DNA from: Pseudomonas floridensis
GTDB lineage: Bacteria > Pseudomonadota > Gammaproteobacteria > Pseudomonadales > Pseudomonadaceae
Length of the DNA: 64,000 nt
Direction of reading: 5' to 3'
Assembly (NCBI RefSeq): GCF_002087235.1
Contig: NZ_MUIO01000024.1
Coordinates: forward strand, 1-64,000
Shown here: positions 41,619 to 58,840 of the stretch, one piece after another
Layout: every line of letters starts with the position of its first letter
How positions within the stretch are numbered: the first letter of the stretch is position 1
Notes under the pieces: generated by a model
Told to the model about the DNA's origin: nothing
Databases searched by the model: none
Seen by the model: the letters and a program-made list of their open reading frames with translations, nothing else
Program-made: the position numbers and the translations under genes

Positions 41619-41776
41619 GTGGGCAATCCTTCTATTCAAGGAAGCGCTTCCGGAGAAACGTTTCCAACAGGCCGAGGACAAATCCCCGTATTAAAAAATG
41701 AGGCATGACCGTGCCTGTTGACAGCCATCCTCTTCCACCCCGCTCGCAGGCTAGCCTGCTGACGGACTGGTTCCGG

Positions 41777-42694
41777 TCACTCTGACCGAATCAATCGACG
41801 CGGCGCAATGCGCCCGTCTTCGCTGACTTCACCAATACCGATGAAGCGACCTTCATGATCCTGCACCCGAACCATACCGAATTTCGGCGCGTCCGGTGCT
41901 CTCACTGGCTGACCATGCAACCAGTAGAACGAACTGTGTTCCGAAAACTTCAACAGCGGCCAGTCCAGCAAGCCACTGTCCGACGGCATCAGGAAGCGAT
42001 CGACTGCTTCGTTGCCGCCATCGGCATGCACCTGCTCCAGCTCTTCCAGCGTGACCGTCTGGGCCAGACTGAACGGCCCGGCTTGCGTGCGACGCAGTTC
42101 TGAAACGTAAGCACCACAACCCAGCTTCTCGCCGATATCCTCGACCAGGGTCCGGATATAAGTGCCTTTGCTGCAATCGACCGACAGACGTGCCGTGTCG
42201 CCTTCGCAGGCAAGCAATTCCAGGCGCGCAATAGTAACAGAACGAGGCTCGCGCTCCACTACTTCGCCTGCACGTGCCAGCTTGTAGAGAGGCTGCCCGT
42301 CGCGCTTGAGCGCCGAGTACATCGGCGGTATCTGACTGATTTCCCCGCGAAAAGCGGGCAATACGGCCTCGATATCGTCACGACCAACGGTCACCGGGCG
42401 GGTCAGCAAAACTTCGCCTTCGGAGTCTGCCGTGGTGGTGGTCTTGCCGAGTTGCATCAGGGTTTCGTAGGACTTGTCCGAATCGAGCAGGTACTGCGAG
42501 AACTTGGTGGCCTCACCGAAGCACAGCGGCAATACACCGGTCGCCAGCGGGTCGAGACTGCCTGTGTGACCAGCCTTCTCGGCGTTGAGCAACCAGCGGA
42601 CCTTTTGCAGCGCTGCGTTGGAGGTGAAACCCAGCGGCTTGTCGAGCAGGATGATCCCGCTGACATTACGGCGTATACGCTTGACCTGAGCCAC
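41777..42694 (-). CDS. truB: tRNA pseudouridine-55 synthase
   Basis: Makes pseudouridine 55 in the T-loop of tRNAs. The 305-residue protein has the catalytic aspartate in [16 protein letters not shown], the [13 protein letters not shown] segment and a C-terminal PUA-like region. Start is GTG 42694, three bases after the rbfA stop; GGAG overlaps the end of rbfA, so translation is probably coupled. Part of the rimP-to-pnp translation cluster. Confidence 0.96.
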   Translation of the reverse strand: MAQVKRIRRNVSGIILLDKPLGFTSNAALQKVRWLLNAEKAGHTGSLDPLATGVLPLCFGEATKFSQYLLDSDKSYETLMQLGKTTTTADSEGEVLLTRPVTVGRDDIEAVLPAFRGEISQIPPMYSALKRDGQPLYKLARAGEVVEREPRSVTIARLELLACEGDTARLSVDCSKGTYIRTLVEDIGEKLGCGAYVSELRRTQAGPFSLAQTVTLEELEQVHADGGNEAVDRFLMPSDSGLLDWPLLKFSEHSSFYWLHGQPVRAPDAPKFGMVRVQDHEGRFIGIGEVSEDGRIAPRRLIRSE

Positions 42695-42697
42695 CCT

Positions 42698-43114
42698 TTA
42701 CTCCTCGGTATCGTCAGGCTTGACGCCTTGCGGTGCAGAGTCTTGCTGATGCTGCCCGTCTTCAGCGACAGCCCGCTCGATCAACGCCGAGAGGTGGGCG
42801 CCACGTACGACGCTTTCATCGTAGTGGAAGTGCAACTGAGGCACGCTGCGCAGCTTCATTTCACGCGCCAGTTGCATGCGCAGGAAACCGGCAGCAGCGT
42901 TGAGCACCTTGATGCTTTGCGCGATTTCTTCAGCACTGTCCTGCCCCATCACGGTCATGAAAATCTTCGCATGACCCACATCGCGGCTGACGTCCACGGC
43001 GGTGATGGTGACCAGACCCACACGTGGGTCCTTGATTTCGCGGCGGATCAGCTGTGCCAGCTCGCGCTGCATCTGATCGCCAATACGTTGGGTGCGGCTG
43101 TATTCTTTTGCCAT
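42698..43114 (-). CDS. rbfA: Ribosome-binding factor A
   Basis: Assists late 30S maturation and cold adaptation. The 138-residue KH-like protein has [17 protein letters not shown] at the N-terminus and [14 protein letters not shown] in the core, then an acidic tail ([10 protein letters not shown]). It lies between infB and truB, the usual order. The infB-rbfA spacer carries a conserved-looking stem. Confidence 0.95.
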   Translation of the reverse strand: MAKEYSRTQRIGDQMQRELAQLIRREIKDPRVGLVTITAVDVSRDVGHAKIFMTVMGQDSAEEIAQSIKVLNAAAGFLRMQLAREMKLRSVPQLHFHYDESVVRGAHLSALIERAVAEDGQHQQDSAPQGVKPDDTEE

Positions 43115-43167
43115 GTTTGTTACCTGTTACTGATCCGGGACCAAACCCTGACAGTCTGAAAGCGGCA

Positions 43168-43201
43168 AACGCCCGGCCTGACAAGTGCCAGACCGGGCGT
43201 T
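43168..43201 (-). terminator. Stem-loop between infB and rbfA
   Basis: AACGCCCGG / CCGGGCGTT, 9 perfect pairs around a 16-base loop, about 70 bases after the infB stop. No uridine run; more likely a processing or stability element than a full terminator. Confidence 0.5.
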
Positions 43202-43273
43202 GCGTTGAGAGCCCATGATGAAGACTGCGGCATTTGCATGCGTCGTTTCACCATGGCTCCTGAAGCTCGCGAT

Positions 43274-45811
43274 TTAGAGGCTGCGAGCCACTTGGACCTT
43301 CTCGAAGACTTCGATCTTGTCACCGACCTTGACGTCGTTGTAGCTCTTGACGCCGATACCGCATTCCATGCCGGCACGCACTTCGGCAGCGTCATCCTTG
43401 AAGCGGCGCAGGGATTCCAGCTCGCCTTCGAAGATAACGATGTCGTCACGCAGAACACGGATTGGACGGTTACGGTGAACAACGCCTTCCAGCACCATAC
43501 AACCTGCGATCGCACCGAATTTCGGCGAGCGGAACACATCGCGGACTTCGGCGATACCCAGGATGTTTTCCCGGACGTCGCTGCCAAGCATGCCGGTGAG
43601 GGCCTTCTTGACGTCTTCGATGATGTCGTAGATCACGTTGTAGTAACGCATATCCAGACCTTCCTGCTCGACGATCTTGCGAGCGCCGGCATCGGCACGC
43701 ACGTTGAAGCCGAACAGTACAGCGTTGGAGGCCAGTGCCAGGTTGGCGTCGCTTTCGGTGATACCACCGACACCGCCGCCGACTACGCGCACTTGCACTT
43801 CATCGTTACCCAGGCCGCCGAGGGCGCCCTGCAATGCTTCCAGAGAACCGCGGACGTCAGATTTGAGGACGATGTTAAGCGTCTTCTTCTCTTCCTGACC
43901 CATGTTCTCGAAGATGTTTTCCAGCTTGCCGGCATGTGCGCGAGCCAGTTTGACTTCGCGGAACTTGCCCTGGCGGAACAGAGCGACTTCACGGGCTTTC
44001 TTCTCGTCAGCCAGTACAGACATCTCGTCGCCAGCGTCCGGCGTACCGTCAAGACCCAGGATTTCGACCGGAATCGAAGGACCTGCTTCTTTGACCGGCT
44101 TGCCATTCTCGTCGAGCATGGCGCGGATACGACCGAAGTTCGATCCGACCAGAACCATGTCGCCTTGACGCAGCGTACCGTCCTGAACCAGAACCGTCGC
44201 GACCGGGCCACGGCCCTTGTCCAGACGGGACTCGACAACCACACCACGGCCAGGAGCCGATGGCGTTGCCTTGAGTTCCAGAACTTCAGCCTGAAGCAGA
44301 ACGGCTTCGAGCAGTTCGTCGACGCCGGTACCCATCTTCGCGGAAACCGGTACGAACGGCGTATCACCGCCCCACTCTTCCGACGTTACGCCGTGAACCG
44401 ACAACTCGCTGCGGATGCGATCGAGATCTGCGCCCGGCTTGTCGATCTTGTTCACTGCAACCACCAGAGGCACGCCAGCAGCAACAGCATGCTGAACCGC
44501 TTCGATGGTTTGAGGCATGACGCCATCGTCCGCCGCAACCACGAGGATCACGATGTCGGTCGCCTTGGCACCACGAGCACGCATTGCGGTAAACGCGGCG
44601 TGACCCGGGGTGTCGAGGAAGGTGACCATGCCGCGTTCGGTTTCAACGTGGTAGGCACCGATGTGCTGAGTGATGCCGCCCGCTTCGCCAGCCGCAACCT
44701 TGGCACGACGAATGTAGTCGAGCAGGGAAGTCTTACCGTGGTCAACGTGGCCCATTACGGTCACGACCGGTGCACGGGAGAACGTCTCGCCTTCGAACTT
44801 CAACGATTCAGCCAGGGAATCTTCCAGGGCGTTGTCGCTGACCAGCGTGACCTTGTGGCCCAGCTCTTCGGCGATCAACTGGGCAGTTTCCTGATCCAGT
44901 ACCTGGTTAATGGTCACCGGGGTGCCCATCTTGAACATGAACTTGATGACTTCGGCAGCCTTGACCGACATCTGAGCGGACAATTCGCCGACAGTGATGG
45001 TCTCGCCGATGGCAACGTCACGAATCACAGGACCGGTAGGGCTCTGGAAACCGTGTGCATTGCGCTTCTTCAGCTTGGACTTGCCACGACCGCCACGACG
45101 GAAACCATCGCTTTCTTCGTCGGTGGTGCGAGGGGCTACGCGTGGAGCCGGAGCCTTCTCTTTGACCGAAGCGCGATGCGGCGCGTTCTTGCGCTCACCG
45201 TCGCCACCACGGGCATTGCGATCATCGGCGCGCGGCTTGTCCGGACGACGCTGGTCGTCACGCTTGCGCACTTCAACGGTCGGCGTTGCACCTGGATGCG
45301 CCGGAGCAGGAGCTGCCGGTGCTTCACGTGCAGGCTCGCTAGCAGCAACCGGCTGAGCAGGCGCTGGTGCGGCTTGCTCGGCTGTCTGTGCTCCAGCAGG
45401 CTGGCGCGCCGCTTCTTCTTCGGCGCGACGCTTGGCTTCTTCTTCAGCCTTTTGACGAGCCGCGTTTTCTACCGCACGACGTTCGTCCATCTCGCGCTTG
45501 CGCTCGGCTTCGATTTCTTCCGGGCTACGCTGCACGAAGACTTTCTTCTTGCGCACTTCAACGCTGATGCTCTTGCTGCCAGCAACGCGCAGGGTGCTGG
45601 TGGTTTTGCGCTGCAAGGTAATCTTGCGCGGCTCTTCCACCTTGGCCTTGTGACCGCTTTTCAAATGCGTCAACAGGGCTTGCTTTTCGTTATCGGTCAC
45701 AACTTGCTCGGCGGCGGTGTGCGGCAGACCTGCCTCACGCATCTGCTGTAACAGGCGCTCTACCGGTGTGTCGACCACTTTGGCCAGTTCTTTCACCGTG
45801 ACTTGCGTCAT
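43274..45811 (-). CDS. infB: Translation initiation factor IF-2
   Basis: GTPase that brings fMet-tRNA to the 30S subunit. The 845-residue protein has an N-terminal IF2N helical domain, a long charged Ala/Pro/Arg/Glu-rich linker (about residues 90-270, including [19 protein letters not shown]), then the G domain ([32 protein letters not shown]) and C-terminal domains II-IV. Start ATG 45811, 27 bases after nusA. The neighbouring tRNA-fMet gene encodes its ligand. Confidence 0.96.
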   Translation of the reverse strand: MTQVTVKELAKVVDTPVERLLQQMREAGLPHTAAEQVVTDNEKQALLTHLKSGHKAKVEEPRKITLQRKTTSTLRVAGSKSISVEVRKKKVFVQRSPEEIEAERKREMDERRAVENAARQKAEEEAKRRAEEEAARQPAGAQTAEQAAPAPAQPVAASEPAREAPAAPAPAHPGATPTVEVRKRDDQRRPDKPRADDRNARGGDGERKNAPHRASVKEKAPAPRVAPRTTDEESDGFRRGGRGKSKLKKRNAHGFQSPTGPVIRDVAIGETITVGELSAQMSVKAAEVIKFMFKMGTPVTINQVLDQETAQLIAEELGHKVTLVSDNALEDSLAESLKFEGETFSRAPVVTVMGHVDHGKTSLLDYIRRAKVAAGEAGGITQHIGAYHVETERGMVTFLDTPGHAAFTAMRARGAKATDIVILVVAADDGVMPQTIEAVQHAVAAGVPLVVAVNKIDKPGADLDRIRSELSVHGVTSEEWGGDTPFVPVSAKMGTGVDELLEAVLLQAEVLELKATPSAPGRGVVVESRLDKGRGPVATVLVQDGTLRQGDMVLVGSNFGRIRAMLDENGKPVKEAGPSIPVEILGLDGTPDAGDEMSVLADEKKAREVALFRQGKFREVKLARAHAGKLENIFENMGQEEKKTLNIVLKSDVRGSLEALQGALGGLGNDEVQVRVVGGGVGGITESDANLALASNAVLFGFNVRADAGARKIVEQEGLDMRYYNVIYDIIEDVKKALTGMLGSDVRENILGIAEVRDVFRSPKFGAIAGCMVLEGVVHRNRPIRVLRDDIVIFEGELESLRRFKDDAAEVRAGMECGIGVKSYNDVKVGDKIEVFEKVQVARSL

Positions 45812-45838
45812 GCACTTCTCTCCTCAGGCCGCGCCTAC

Positions 45839-47320
45839 TTACTCGAACCAATGGGCTCGGGCGGCCATGATCAACTTGCCGGCACGATCATCGTCAATGC
45901 CGTCGATGTCGAGCAGGTCATCTATAGACTGCTCGGCCAGGTCTTCGCGGGTAACTACGCCGCGCACCGCCAGTTCCATCGCCAAATCCTTGTCCATACC
46001 CTCAAGCGAGAGCAGGTCTTCGGCCGGATGGGCGTCTGCCAGCTTTTCCTCAGTAGCGATGGCTTTAGTCAACAAACGATCCTTGGCACGAGCGCGAAGC
46101 TCGTTGACGATGTCTTCGTCAAAGCCGTCGATGTTGAGCATTTCTTCCAACGGTACGTAGGCAATCTCTTCCAGGCTGGTGAAACCTTCATCAACCAGAA
46201 CCTGTGCCAGTTCTTCATCGACTTCCAGCTCGTCGATGAAATTGCGCAGGATGTCGCCGGTCTCAGCTTGCTGCTTGGCCTGGATGTCCGATTCGGTCAT
46301 TACGTTCAGGGTCCAGCCAGTCAGCTGGCTTGCCAGACGTACGTTCTGACCGCCGCGACCAATCGCCTGGGCCAGGTTGTCCGCGCCGACCGCGATGTCC
46401 ATTGCATGCGCATCTTCATCTACGATGATTGCCGCTACTTCAGCAGGGGACATTGCATTGATCACGAACTGTGCCGGGTTATCGTCCCAAAGCACGATAT
46501 CCACACGCTCGCCACCCAGCTCGCCGGAAACGGCCTGAACTCGCGAACCGCGCATGCCGATACAAGCGCCTTGCGGGTCGATTCGTTTGTCCTTGGAGCG
46601 AACAGCGATTTTTGCACGCGAACCCGGGTCACGGGAGGCAGCCATCACCTCGATCAGACCTTCGGCAATTTCCGGTACTTCGATACGGAAAAGCTCGATC
46701 AGCATCTCTGGCGCAGTACGCGACAGAATCAGCTGGGGGCCACGGTTTTCGGTGCGAATTTCTTTCAGCAGCGCCCGAACGCGAACACCGACCCGGAAAG
46801 TTTCCCGGGAAATGATGTCTTCGCGAGCCAGCAGTGCTTCGGCATTGTTGCCAAGGTCGACGATGACATTGTCACGCGTAACCTTTTTGACAGTACCGGA
46901 GATGATTTCGCCCAGACGCTCACGATAGGCATCGACAACCTGAGCACGCTCGGCTTCACGAACCTTTTGCACGATGACTTGCTTGGCGGTCTGCGCGGCG
47001 ATACGGCCGAACTCGATGGATTCGATTTTCTCTTCGATCAGATCGCCAGCAACGGCGCCCGGCTTTTTAGCCTGGGCCTGATCGACAGCCAGCTCGTAAG
47101 CCGGATCGTCCAGATCTTCGTCTTCGACCACCGTCCAGCGACGGAAAGTCTCGTAGTTACCCGTGTGACGGTTGATTTCCACACGCAGTTCAACTTCATC
47201 TTCAAAACGTTTCTTGGTAGCAGTGGCAAGCGCCAGCTCCAGTGCTTCGAAAATTACACCTGCCGGAACGCCCTTTTCATTGGACACCGACTCAACAACC
47301 AGCAGTACTTCTTTGCTCAT
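45839..47320 (-). CDS. nusA: Transcription elongation/termination factor NusA
   Basis: Binds RNA polymerase and RNA to modulate pausing, termination and antitermination. The 493-residue protein has the N-terminal polymerase-binding domain, an S1 domain (about 135-200; [18 protein letters not shown]), two KH domains ([33 protein letters not shown]), and two acidic C-terminal repeats (residues ~360-493). ATG 47320 follows GGCGAGGCG; a longer start at 47341 is less likely. Sits between rimP and infB. Confidence 0.96.
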   Translation of the reverse strand: MSKEVLLVVESVSNEKGVPAGVIFEALELALATATKKRFEDEVELRVEINRHTGNYETFRRWTVVEDEDLDDPAYELAVDQAQAKKPGAVAGDLIEEKIESIEFGRIAAQTAKQVIVQKVREAERAQVVDAYRERLGEIISGTVKKVTRDNVIVDLGNNAEALLAREDIISRETFRVGVRVRALLKEIRTENRGPQLILSRTAPEMLIELFRIEVPEIAEGLIEVMAASRDPGSRAKIAVRSKDKRIDPQGACIGMRGSRVQAVSGELGGERVDIVLWDDNPAQFVINAMSPAEVAAIIVDEDAHAMDIAVGADNLAQAIGRGGQNVRLASQLTGWTLNVMTESDIQAKQQAETGDILRNFIDELEVDEELAQVLVDEGFTSLEEIAYVPLEEMLNIDGFDEDIVNELRARAKDRLLTKAIATEEKLADAHPAEDLLSLEGMDKDLAMELAVRGVVTREDLAEQSIDDLLDIDGIDDDRAGKLIMAARAHWFE

Positions 47321-47379
47321 CGTACGCCTCGCCTTTCGCAAGCCATTGGATCCGCGGGATCCGCAGTATCTGGCACGTC

Positions 47380-47838
47380 TCAGTCAAACGTGGGAATAAT
47401 GTTGGCCTTGTCGATCAAGTCGATCGGCAACAGGTATTCGTGATCTTCTACATGCACCACGACATCCTGCTCCTCCACCCCGCGGAGAAGGCCTTGAAAG
47501 TTGCGTCGGCCATCAAAGGGCGAGCGCAGCTTTATTTTCACTTGTTCCCCAGCGTGCAAAGCAAACTGTTCAAGAGTGAACAGCGGGCGGTCCATGCCGG
47601 GAGAAGACACCTCAAGCGTGTATTCAGCCGCGATTGGATCTTCTACATCCAACACACCACTGATCTGGCGACTGACGATTTCGCAGTCCTCCACCAGAAC
47701 ACCACCTTCCTTGTCGATATAAATGCGCAGCAGTGAATGTCGGCCCTGGGAAAGAAACTCTATTCCCCAGCATTGATAGCCAAGAGCCTCGACCACCGGG
47801 GCCAACAAGGCCTGCAACTGTTCTAGCTTGCTCGACAC
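47380..47838 (-). CDS. rimP: Ribosome maturation factor RimP
   Basis: Needed for 30S maturation. The 152-residue protein has the family N-terminal alpha/beta domain ([25 protein letters not shown]) with [15 protein letters not shown], the motif [11 protein letters not shown], and an SH3-like C-terminal domain. I use GTG 47838 because an AGGGGGTTC ribosome-binding site precedes it and this gives the usual N-terminus SSKLEQL. It heads the rimP-nusA-infB-rbfA-truB-rpsO-pnp operon. Confidence 0.95.
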   Translation of the reverse strand: MSSKLEQLQALLAPVVEALGYQCWGIEFLSQGRHSLLRIYIDKEGGVLVEDCEIVSRQISGVLDVEDPIAAEYTLEVSSPGMDRPLFTLEQFALHAGEQVKIKLRSPFDGRRNFQGLLRGVEEQDVVVHVEDHEYLLPIDLIDKANIIPTFD

Positions 47839-47873
47839 CTGAACCCCCTCGTGCATGCTTTAAAAATAAAAAA

Positions 47874-47889
47874 ATGGGCAAAAGCCCAT
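47874..47889 (-). terminator. Terminator/attenuator just upstream of rimP
   Basis: ATGGGC-AAAA-GCCCAT; on the minus strand it is followed by seven T. It ends 35 bases before the rimP GTG, so transcripts entering from the tRNA genes can stop here. Possible attenuator. Confidence 0.8.
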
Positions 47890-47936
47890 CCATGAGAACG
47901 CCGCTGAACATCGACGTCATGTACTGTCCAGCTAAC

Positions 47937-47958
47937 AAAAAGCCCCTAAAAAGGGGCT
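47937..47958 (-). terminator. Intrinsic terminator of tRNA-fMet
   Basis: AGCCCC(T) and (A)GGGGCT pair; minus-strand product ends in TTTTTG. It sits 11 bases after the tRNA 3' end. Confidence 0.85.
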
Positions 47959-47968
47959 CCGCTAAAAC

Positions 47969-48045
<77 letters not shown>

Positions 48046-48111
48046 ACAAAGCTGGGGCGGAAGTATACGACTGATCCTGCTATGGGTCAATCGAACATCC
48101 ACCTACAAGAA

Positions 48112-48129
48112 AGCCCGCTAATGCGGGCT
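48112..48129 (-). terminator. Hairpin between tRNA-Leu and tRNA-fMet
   Basis: AGCCCGC-TAAT-GCGGGCT, 7 perfect pairs; minus-strand read ends TTTCTTG. Could be a weak terminator or a processing element between the two tRNAs. Confidence 0.7.
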
Positions 48130-48140
48130 CTCCTGTTAAT

Positions 48141-48226
48141 TGGTACCGAGAAGGGGACTCGAACCCCTACACCCTATGGGCACAACCACCTCAAGGTTGC
48201 GTGTCTACCAATTCCACCACCTCGGC
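48141..48226 (-). tRNA. tRNA-Leu (GAG)
   Basis: An 86-base class II tRNA on the minus strand: GCCGAGG acceptor, anticodon GAG (CTTGAGG), a long variable arm (TTGTGCCCATAGGGTG region), GGGTTCGAGTCCC T-arm and encoded CCA. It lies between secG and tRNA-fMet, the usual pseudomonad position. Confidence 0.96.
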
Positions 48227-48271
48227 ATTACAACTCTTTTTGGCGACCTCAACGAACATCGCCGAATTCTT

Positions 48272-49412
<1,141 letters not shown>

Positions 49413-49478
49413 GCTACACCTCGTGGGTCAAAGTGGGCGCAGATGTTACCCAACACTTAGAGCACTGGCAAGCCGAAA

Positions 49479-50822
49479 TCAGGCGCAAACTTCAGCAACC
49501 AGTTTTGCCAGCTCTTCAGCATGGGCCCTGACCTGGGTTTCGTCCTCGCCTTCGACCATCACGCGGACCAGCGGCTCGGTGCCGGACTTGCGCAGAAGCA
49601 CCCGACCACGACCCGCCATCTGCTCGGTGACGCGCGCGCAGGCTTGCTGTACCGAGGGATGCGAAACGGGGTCGACACCATCGCCTGCGAACCGCACATT
49701 GATCAGGATCTGCGGACACTTGCGCAGCCTCAGGCGCGATTCGGCCAGACTGATACCGCTACGGCGCAGCGCGAGAATCACCTGCAGTGCAGCGATGATC
49801 GCGTCGCCCGTGGTGGCATGCTGGAAGCACACGATATGCCCGGAATTCTCGCCGCCGATCTGCCAGTTGCGCTCCAGCAGTTCTGCGATGACGTAGCGGT
49901 CGCCCACATTGGCGCGCACGAACGGAATATTCTGTTCGGCCAGCGCCAGTTCGAGGCCCAGGTTACTCATCAGCGTGCCAACCACGCCACCCTGCAAGCG
50001 ACCGCGCTCATGCAGATCGCGGGCGATGATGTAGAGCAGTTCGTCACCGTCGACGACAGTGCCCGTATGATCGACCATCAGGACCCGATCGCCATCACCA
50101 TCGAAGCCGATACCCATATCGGCCTTCTCGGCCAGCACGGCGGCCTGCAGCGCCTCCATATGAGTCGAGCCGCAATCCTTGTTGATGTTCAGCCCGTCTG
50201 GCTGGACGGAGAGCACAACGACCTGCGCACCGAGTTCGCGAAATACGTTGGGCGCAACCTTGTAGGTCGCGCCGTGCGCGCAATCGATCACGACTTTCAG
50301 ACCGGCAAAATCGGTACTGGTGGGAACGCTGCTTTTACAGAATTCGATGTAACGACCAGCGGCGTCGTTGATGCGCGATACCTTGCCGAGGTTTTCCGAC
50401 TCGGCGACGGTCATCGGCGCATCAAGCAGCTCCTCGATCATCATTTCGATTTCATCGGGGAGCTTGGTGCCCTGCCCGGAGAAGAATTTGATGCCGTTGT
50501 CGTAGTGCGGGTTGTGCGAGGCACTGATCACGATGCCCGCTTCAGCATGGAACGTACGCGTCAGGTAGGCGATCGCAGGCGTGGGCATAGGACCCAGCAG
50601 CATCACGTCGGCGCCTGCGGCAGACAGTCCGGCTTCCAGCGCAGACTCGAACATGTAACCCGAAATCCGGGTGTCCTTGCCCACCAGAATGCGGCAGGAC
50701 CCCAGCTTGCGGAAGGCCATGCCTGCGGCCCAGCCCAGCTTGAGCATGAACTCGGGCGTAATGGGAAACTGGCCCACGCGACCGCGAATGCCGTCGGTTC
50801 CGAAATATTTTCTGCTAGTCAT
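49479..50822 (-). CDS. glmM: Phosphoglucosamine mutase
   Basis: Interconverts glucosamine 6-phosphate and 1-phosphate for peptidoglycan and LPS precursors. The 447-residue protein has the phosphoserine loop [13 protein letters not shown], the metal-binding DGDGDR, the sugar loop GENSGHI and the phosphate-binding [13 protein letters not shown] start at ATG 50822 ([11 protein letters not shown]). It follows folP by 16 bases, forming the ftsH-folP-glmM cluster. Confidence 0.97.
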   Translation of the reverse strand: MTSRKYFGTDGIRGRVGQFPITPEFMLKLGWAAGMAFRKLGSCRILVGKDTRISGYMFESALEAGLSAAGADVMLLGPMPTPAIAYLTRTFHAEAGIVISASHNPHYDNGIKFFSGQGTKLPDEIEMMIEELLDAPMTVAESENLGKVSRINDAAGRYIEFCKSSVPTSTDFAGLKVVIDCAHGATYKVAPNVFRELGAQVVVLSVQPDGLNINKDCGSTHMEALQAAVLAEKADMGIGFDGDGDRVLMVDHTGTVVDGDELLYIIARDLHERGRLQGGVVGTLMSNLGLELALAEQNIPFVRANVGDRYVIAELLERNWQIGGENSGHIVCFQHATTGDAIIAALQVILALRRSGISLAESRLRLRKCPQILINVRFAGDGVDPVSHPSVQQACARVTEQMAGRGRVLLRKSGTEPLVRVMVEGEDETQVRAHAEELAKLVAEVCA

Positions 50823-50838
50823 GGATGCCCCACTGTTG

Positions 50839-51690
50839 TTATTCAGCTGCTTCGACAGCTGCAATCATGCGAACCACGTCGACCGTTTCGGCGACATCAT
50901 GCACACGTAAGATTCGAGCCCCTTTGATCATGGCCAAGGCAGCCAGAGCCAGCCCACCAGACAATCGCTCATCCACCGGACGCCCCAGCACTGCGCCGAT
51001 CATGCTTTTGCGCGACACACCGACCAGCAGCGGGCGGCCCAGCGCATGCAACGCCTCCATGCGCTTGAACAGACTGAGATTGTGCGCCAGGGTTTTCGCA
51101 AAGCCAAAACCGGGATCGAGAATGATCCGGTCGCGGTCAATGCCAACGGCCTCGCACCGCTCCATTCGCTCAGCCAGGAAGGCGCTTACTTCGCCGATCA
51201 GATCGTCATAGTGAGGATTATCCTGCATGTCGCCCGGCTCGCCCAACATATGCATCAGACAGACCGGAAGACCGGTGCAGGCAGCGGCCTCGAGCGCACC
51301 GGGACGTCGCAGCGAGCGCACATCGTTGATAAGCCCCGCACCGAGCCTGGCGGACTCTAGAATGACTTCGGGAGTAGAGGTGTCGACCGAAATGATCACA
51401 TCCAGCTCGCGAGCGATAAGCTCGACGACCGGCGCAACGCGCTCGACCTCCTCGACAGGCGAAACCGAACGAGCGCCAGGGCGTGTTGACTCCCCTCCTA
51501 CGTCGATCAAGGTCGCGCCTGCCGCCACCATCGCTTCCGCGTGGCGCAAGGCCGCATCGAGCTGACTGTAACGGCCGCCGTCAGAAAATGAGTCAGGAGT
51601 GGCGTTGAGGATGCCCATCACATGGGTATGGGCCAAATCAAGAACCCGGTTGCCGCAAGGCAACCGGGTCGGGTACAGCACAGAAGTCAT
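50839..51690 (-). CDS. folP: Dihydropteroate synthase
   Basis: Joins the FolK product to p-aminobenzoate, target of sulfonamides. The 283-residue TIM barrel shows [23 protein letters not shown] and the pABA/pterin lysine region [10 protein letters not shown]. Position next to glmM and ftsH matches other gammaproteobacteria. No resistance-type insertions are evident. Confidence 0.97.
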   Translation of the reverse strand: MTSVLYPTRLPCGNRVLDLAHTHVMGILNATPDSFSDGGRYSQLDAALRHAEAMVAAGATLIDVGGESTRPGARSVSPVEEVERVAPVVELIARELDVIISVDTSTPEVILESARLGAGLINDVRSLRRPGALEAAACTGLPVCLMHMLGEPGDMQDNPHYDDLIGEVSAFLAERMERCEAVGIDRDRIILDPGFGFAKTLAHNLSLFKRMEALHALGRPLLVGVSRKSMIGAVLGRPVDERLSGGLALAALAMIKGARILRVHDVAETVDVVRMIAAVEAAE

Positions 51691-51698
51691 GTCAGACC

Positions 51699-53603
<1,905 letters not shown>

Positions 53604-53796
53604 ATCGTTCAATTAGCTACCCTCTGAAGCAAGCTCCACGCAGCAAGCGTGCCTCGCATGATATTCACCGGCCTAACTTACTACAGAACCTACAGATGTG
53701 GCAGGCGCCGTCTGTAACCCTTTGTGAAACTTTGACTACGCAATGTTCGGACATGCTGCATCGACAACGCCATTTAAAAAAAGCTATCGCATCGTG

Positions 53797-54447
53797 TCAG
53801 AGACGCTCATCACTGGCCGCCCCCTCGACGCCTTTGAAACCTCGAGCCAGCAGGTATTGCTCGCGGGATCGGTCGCGGGACGACAACGGTTTACGCATCT
53901 GAACCTTGTCGAACAGCTTGCGGATATCCTTGTGATACACATCGAAGCCCTCGCCCTGGAAGACCTTGATCAGAAAATCACCACCGGGGCGTAGTACCCG
54001 ACCGGCCAGGTCAAGCGCCAATTCACAGAGAAACATTGCTCGCGGCATATCGACAGCGCTCAATCCACTCATATTGGGGGCCATATCGGAAATCACAAGG
54101 TCTACCTGCGTATTACCGACCGCTTCCAGAATCTGAGCCAGCACCGCATCCTCGGTGAAGTCACCCTGAATGAAGGTCACATCGGGGATGCTGTCCATTT
54201 CAAGGATGTCGGAAGCGATCAGCCGGCCTTGACCGCCAATCAGACGACTGGTCACCTGCGACCATCCGCCCGGGGCTGCACCGAGGTCGATCACGGTCAT
54301 GCCGGGACGAATAATCTTGTCCTTTTCCTGAATCTCGAGAAGCTTGTAACTGGCACGCGAACGGTAGCCGTCCTTCTGCGCCATTTTGACGTACTTGTCG
54401 TCGAAGTGTTCTTTAAGCCAGTTATGGCTTGTCTTGGAACGGGCCAC
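53797..54447 (-). CDS. rlmE: 23S rRNA 2'-O-ribose U2552 methyltransferase
   Basis: Methylates U2552 of the A-loop; heat-shock protein FtsJ/RrmJ. The 216-residue Rossmann protein contains the K-D-K-E tetrad positions ([34 protein letters not shown]) and the SAM loop [13 protein letters not shown] use GTG 54447, preceded by GAGGT, which yields [10 protein letters not shown] as in relatives. Upstream of ftsH, separated by about 190 bases. Confidence 0.95.
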   Translation of the reverse strand: MARSKTSHNWLKEHFDDKYVKMAQKDGYRSRASYKLLEIQEKDKIIRPGMTVIDLGAAPGGWSQVTSRLIGGQGRLIASDILEMDSIPDVTFIQGDFTEDAVLAQILEAVGNTQVDLVISDMAPNMSGLSAVDMPRAMFLCELALDLAGRVLRPGGDFLIKVFQGEGFDVYHKDIRKLFDKVQMRKPLSSRDRSREQYLLARGFKGVEGAASDERL

Positions 54448-54551
54448 TGGGCACCTCAAAAATAAACGAGTCGTGATTAACTGGGCGGTCCCGGACTCGC
54501 TCGGGTAAACTGGCCGCCGCTTTTTACAAGATCAGACGCAGAGGTCAGATT

Positions 54552-54860
54552 ATGCCGCTCACTCAAGAGCAGAAGAAACAATACAAATCCATTGGCCACC
54601 ACCTGAAACCGGTATTGATCGTGGCGGACAATGGCTTGACTGAAGGTGTGCTGGCAGAACTTGAACGCGCACTGAGCGATCACGAGCTGATCAAGATCAA
54701 GCTCAACATCCTCGACCGTGAGAGTCGTTTGCAGGCCATTGCAGAACTCTGCAAGACCGGCTCGGCGGACCTTGTTCAGGTCATCGGCAAAATGGCGCTG
54801 ATCTACCGCAAGAACCCAAAGGTAAACAAGCAGCTGTCCAACGTCCACCGCGCGCACTAA
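54552..54860 (+). CDS. yhbY: YhbY/CRM-domain ribosome-associated RNA-binding protein
   Basis: A 102-residue CRS1-YhbY (CRM) domain protein that associates with pre-50S subunits. The IF3-C-like fold signature includes LKPVLIVADNGLTEGVLAEL, the GxxG-like region and IGKMALIYRKNP. Divergent from rlmE with about 100 bases between starts, and convergent with greA. The only plus-strand gene in this part of the window. Confidence 0.93.
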   Translation: MPLTQEQKKQYKSIGHHLKPVLIVADNGLTEGVLAELERALSDHELIKIKLNILDRESRLQAIAELCKTGSADLVQVIGKMALIYRKNPKVNKQLSNVHRAH

Positions 54861-55010
54861 AAAAAACAGAAGCCAGGGCCGCTTAACGCGTGCCCTGCTC
54901 CTGATTCCAGCACTCTCTGTACCGAACCATCGAACAGGCTACCGCCAGCGCCTCAAGGTCAGAACCCTGAAGACTGACAGGTTGCGCCCGCGTTGAGCGG
55001 GCACCGAGCC

Positions 55011-55483
55011 TTAGATGTGACGAACCTCGACGATTTCGTATTCGATGACGCCGCTTGGCGTTTTTACCACAACGACATCGCCTTCTTCCTTGGCAATCAA
55101 GGCGCGTGCGATGGGCGACCCCACCGAAATCTTGCCTTTCTTGATGTCCGCTTCGTCCTCACCGACGATCTGATACGTGACGCTTTCGTCCGTTTCCACA
55201 TTGGCAATTTCAACGGTAGTACCGAAAATCACCTTGCCGGTGTGAGGAATGGTGGTGACATCGATCACCACGGCATTCTGCATCCGGCCTTCGATGTCGC
55301 GAATACGCGCCTCGACCATACCTTGCTGCTCACGCGCGGCATGGTATTCAGCGTTTTCCTTGAGATCGCCCAGCTCACGCGCTGTGCCGATGTCCTGGCT
55401 CAGCTTGGGACGGACCACCTTGGTCAGATGTGTCAACTCTTCTTCCAGGGCGCGAGCGCCCTGAACAGTCATTGGGTATTTGA

Positions 55484-55487
<4 letters not shown>
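55011..55487 (-). CDS. greA: Transcription elongation factor GreA
   Basis: Stimulates transcript cleavage by backtracked RNA polymerase. The 158-residue protein has the N-terminal coiled coil with the acidic tip ([14 protein letters not shown], the D/E pair) and the C-terminal FKBP-like domain ([17 protein letters not shown]). Its start overlaps the carB stop by four bases (ATGA), so it is in the carA-carB-greA operon known in pseudomonads. DksA, its competitor for the same channel, is encoded at 16 kb. Confidence 0.97.
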
Positions 55488-58705
<3,218 letters not shown>

Positions 58706-58761
58706 GGGTTGTCACTCAAATCCGCAGGTCAGTCGGCAAGCCGTCTTGAACATTTCATTGA

Positions 58762-58813
58762 GGTGCCTGGGTGGCGGCTACCGGACATTACGTCCGGGTC
58801 CAGCCAGGTCACC
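58762..58813 (-). promoter_or_regulatory. Stem-loop in the carA-carB spacer
   Basis: Nested pairs GGTG/CACC, CCTGG/CCAGG and a perfect CCGGAC-ATTAC-GTCCGG hairpin. Lacking a U run, it is more likely a stability or processing element than a terminator. The 135-base spacer has no supported gene; P. aeruginosa has a small orf here. Confidence 0.55.
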
Positions 58814-58840
58814 TGCTTACTACATTCTCAAGGCAACCGG

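Noticed and set aside
43205..45751. 848-codon open frame antisense to infB
   Set aside because: Complement-strand artefact of infB codon bias; no plausible start, motif or homology.
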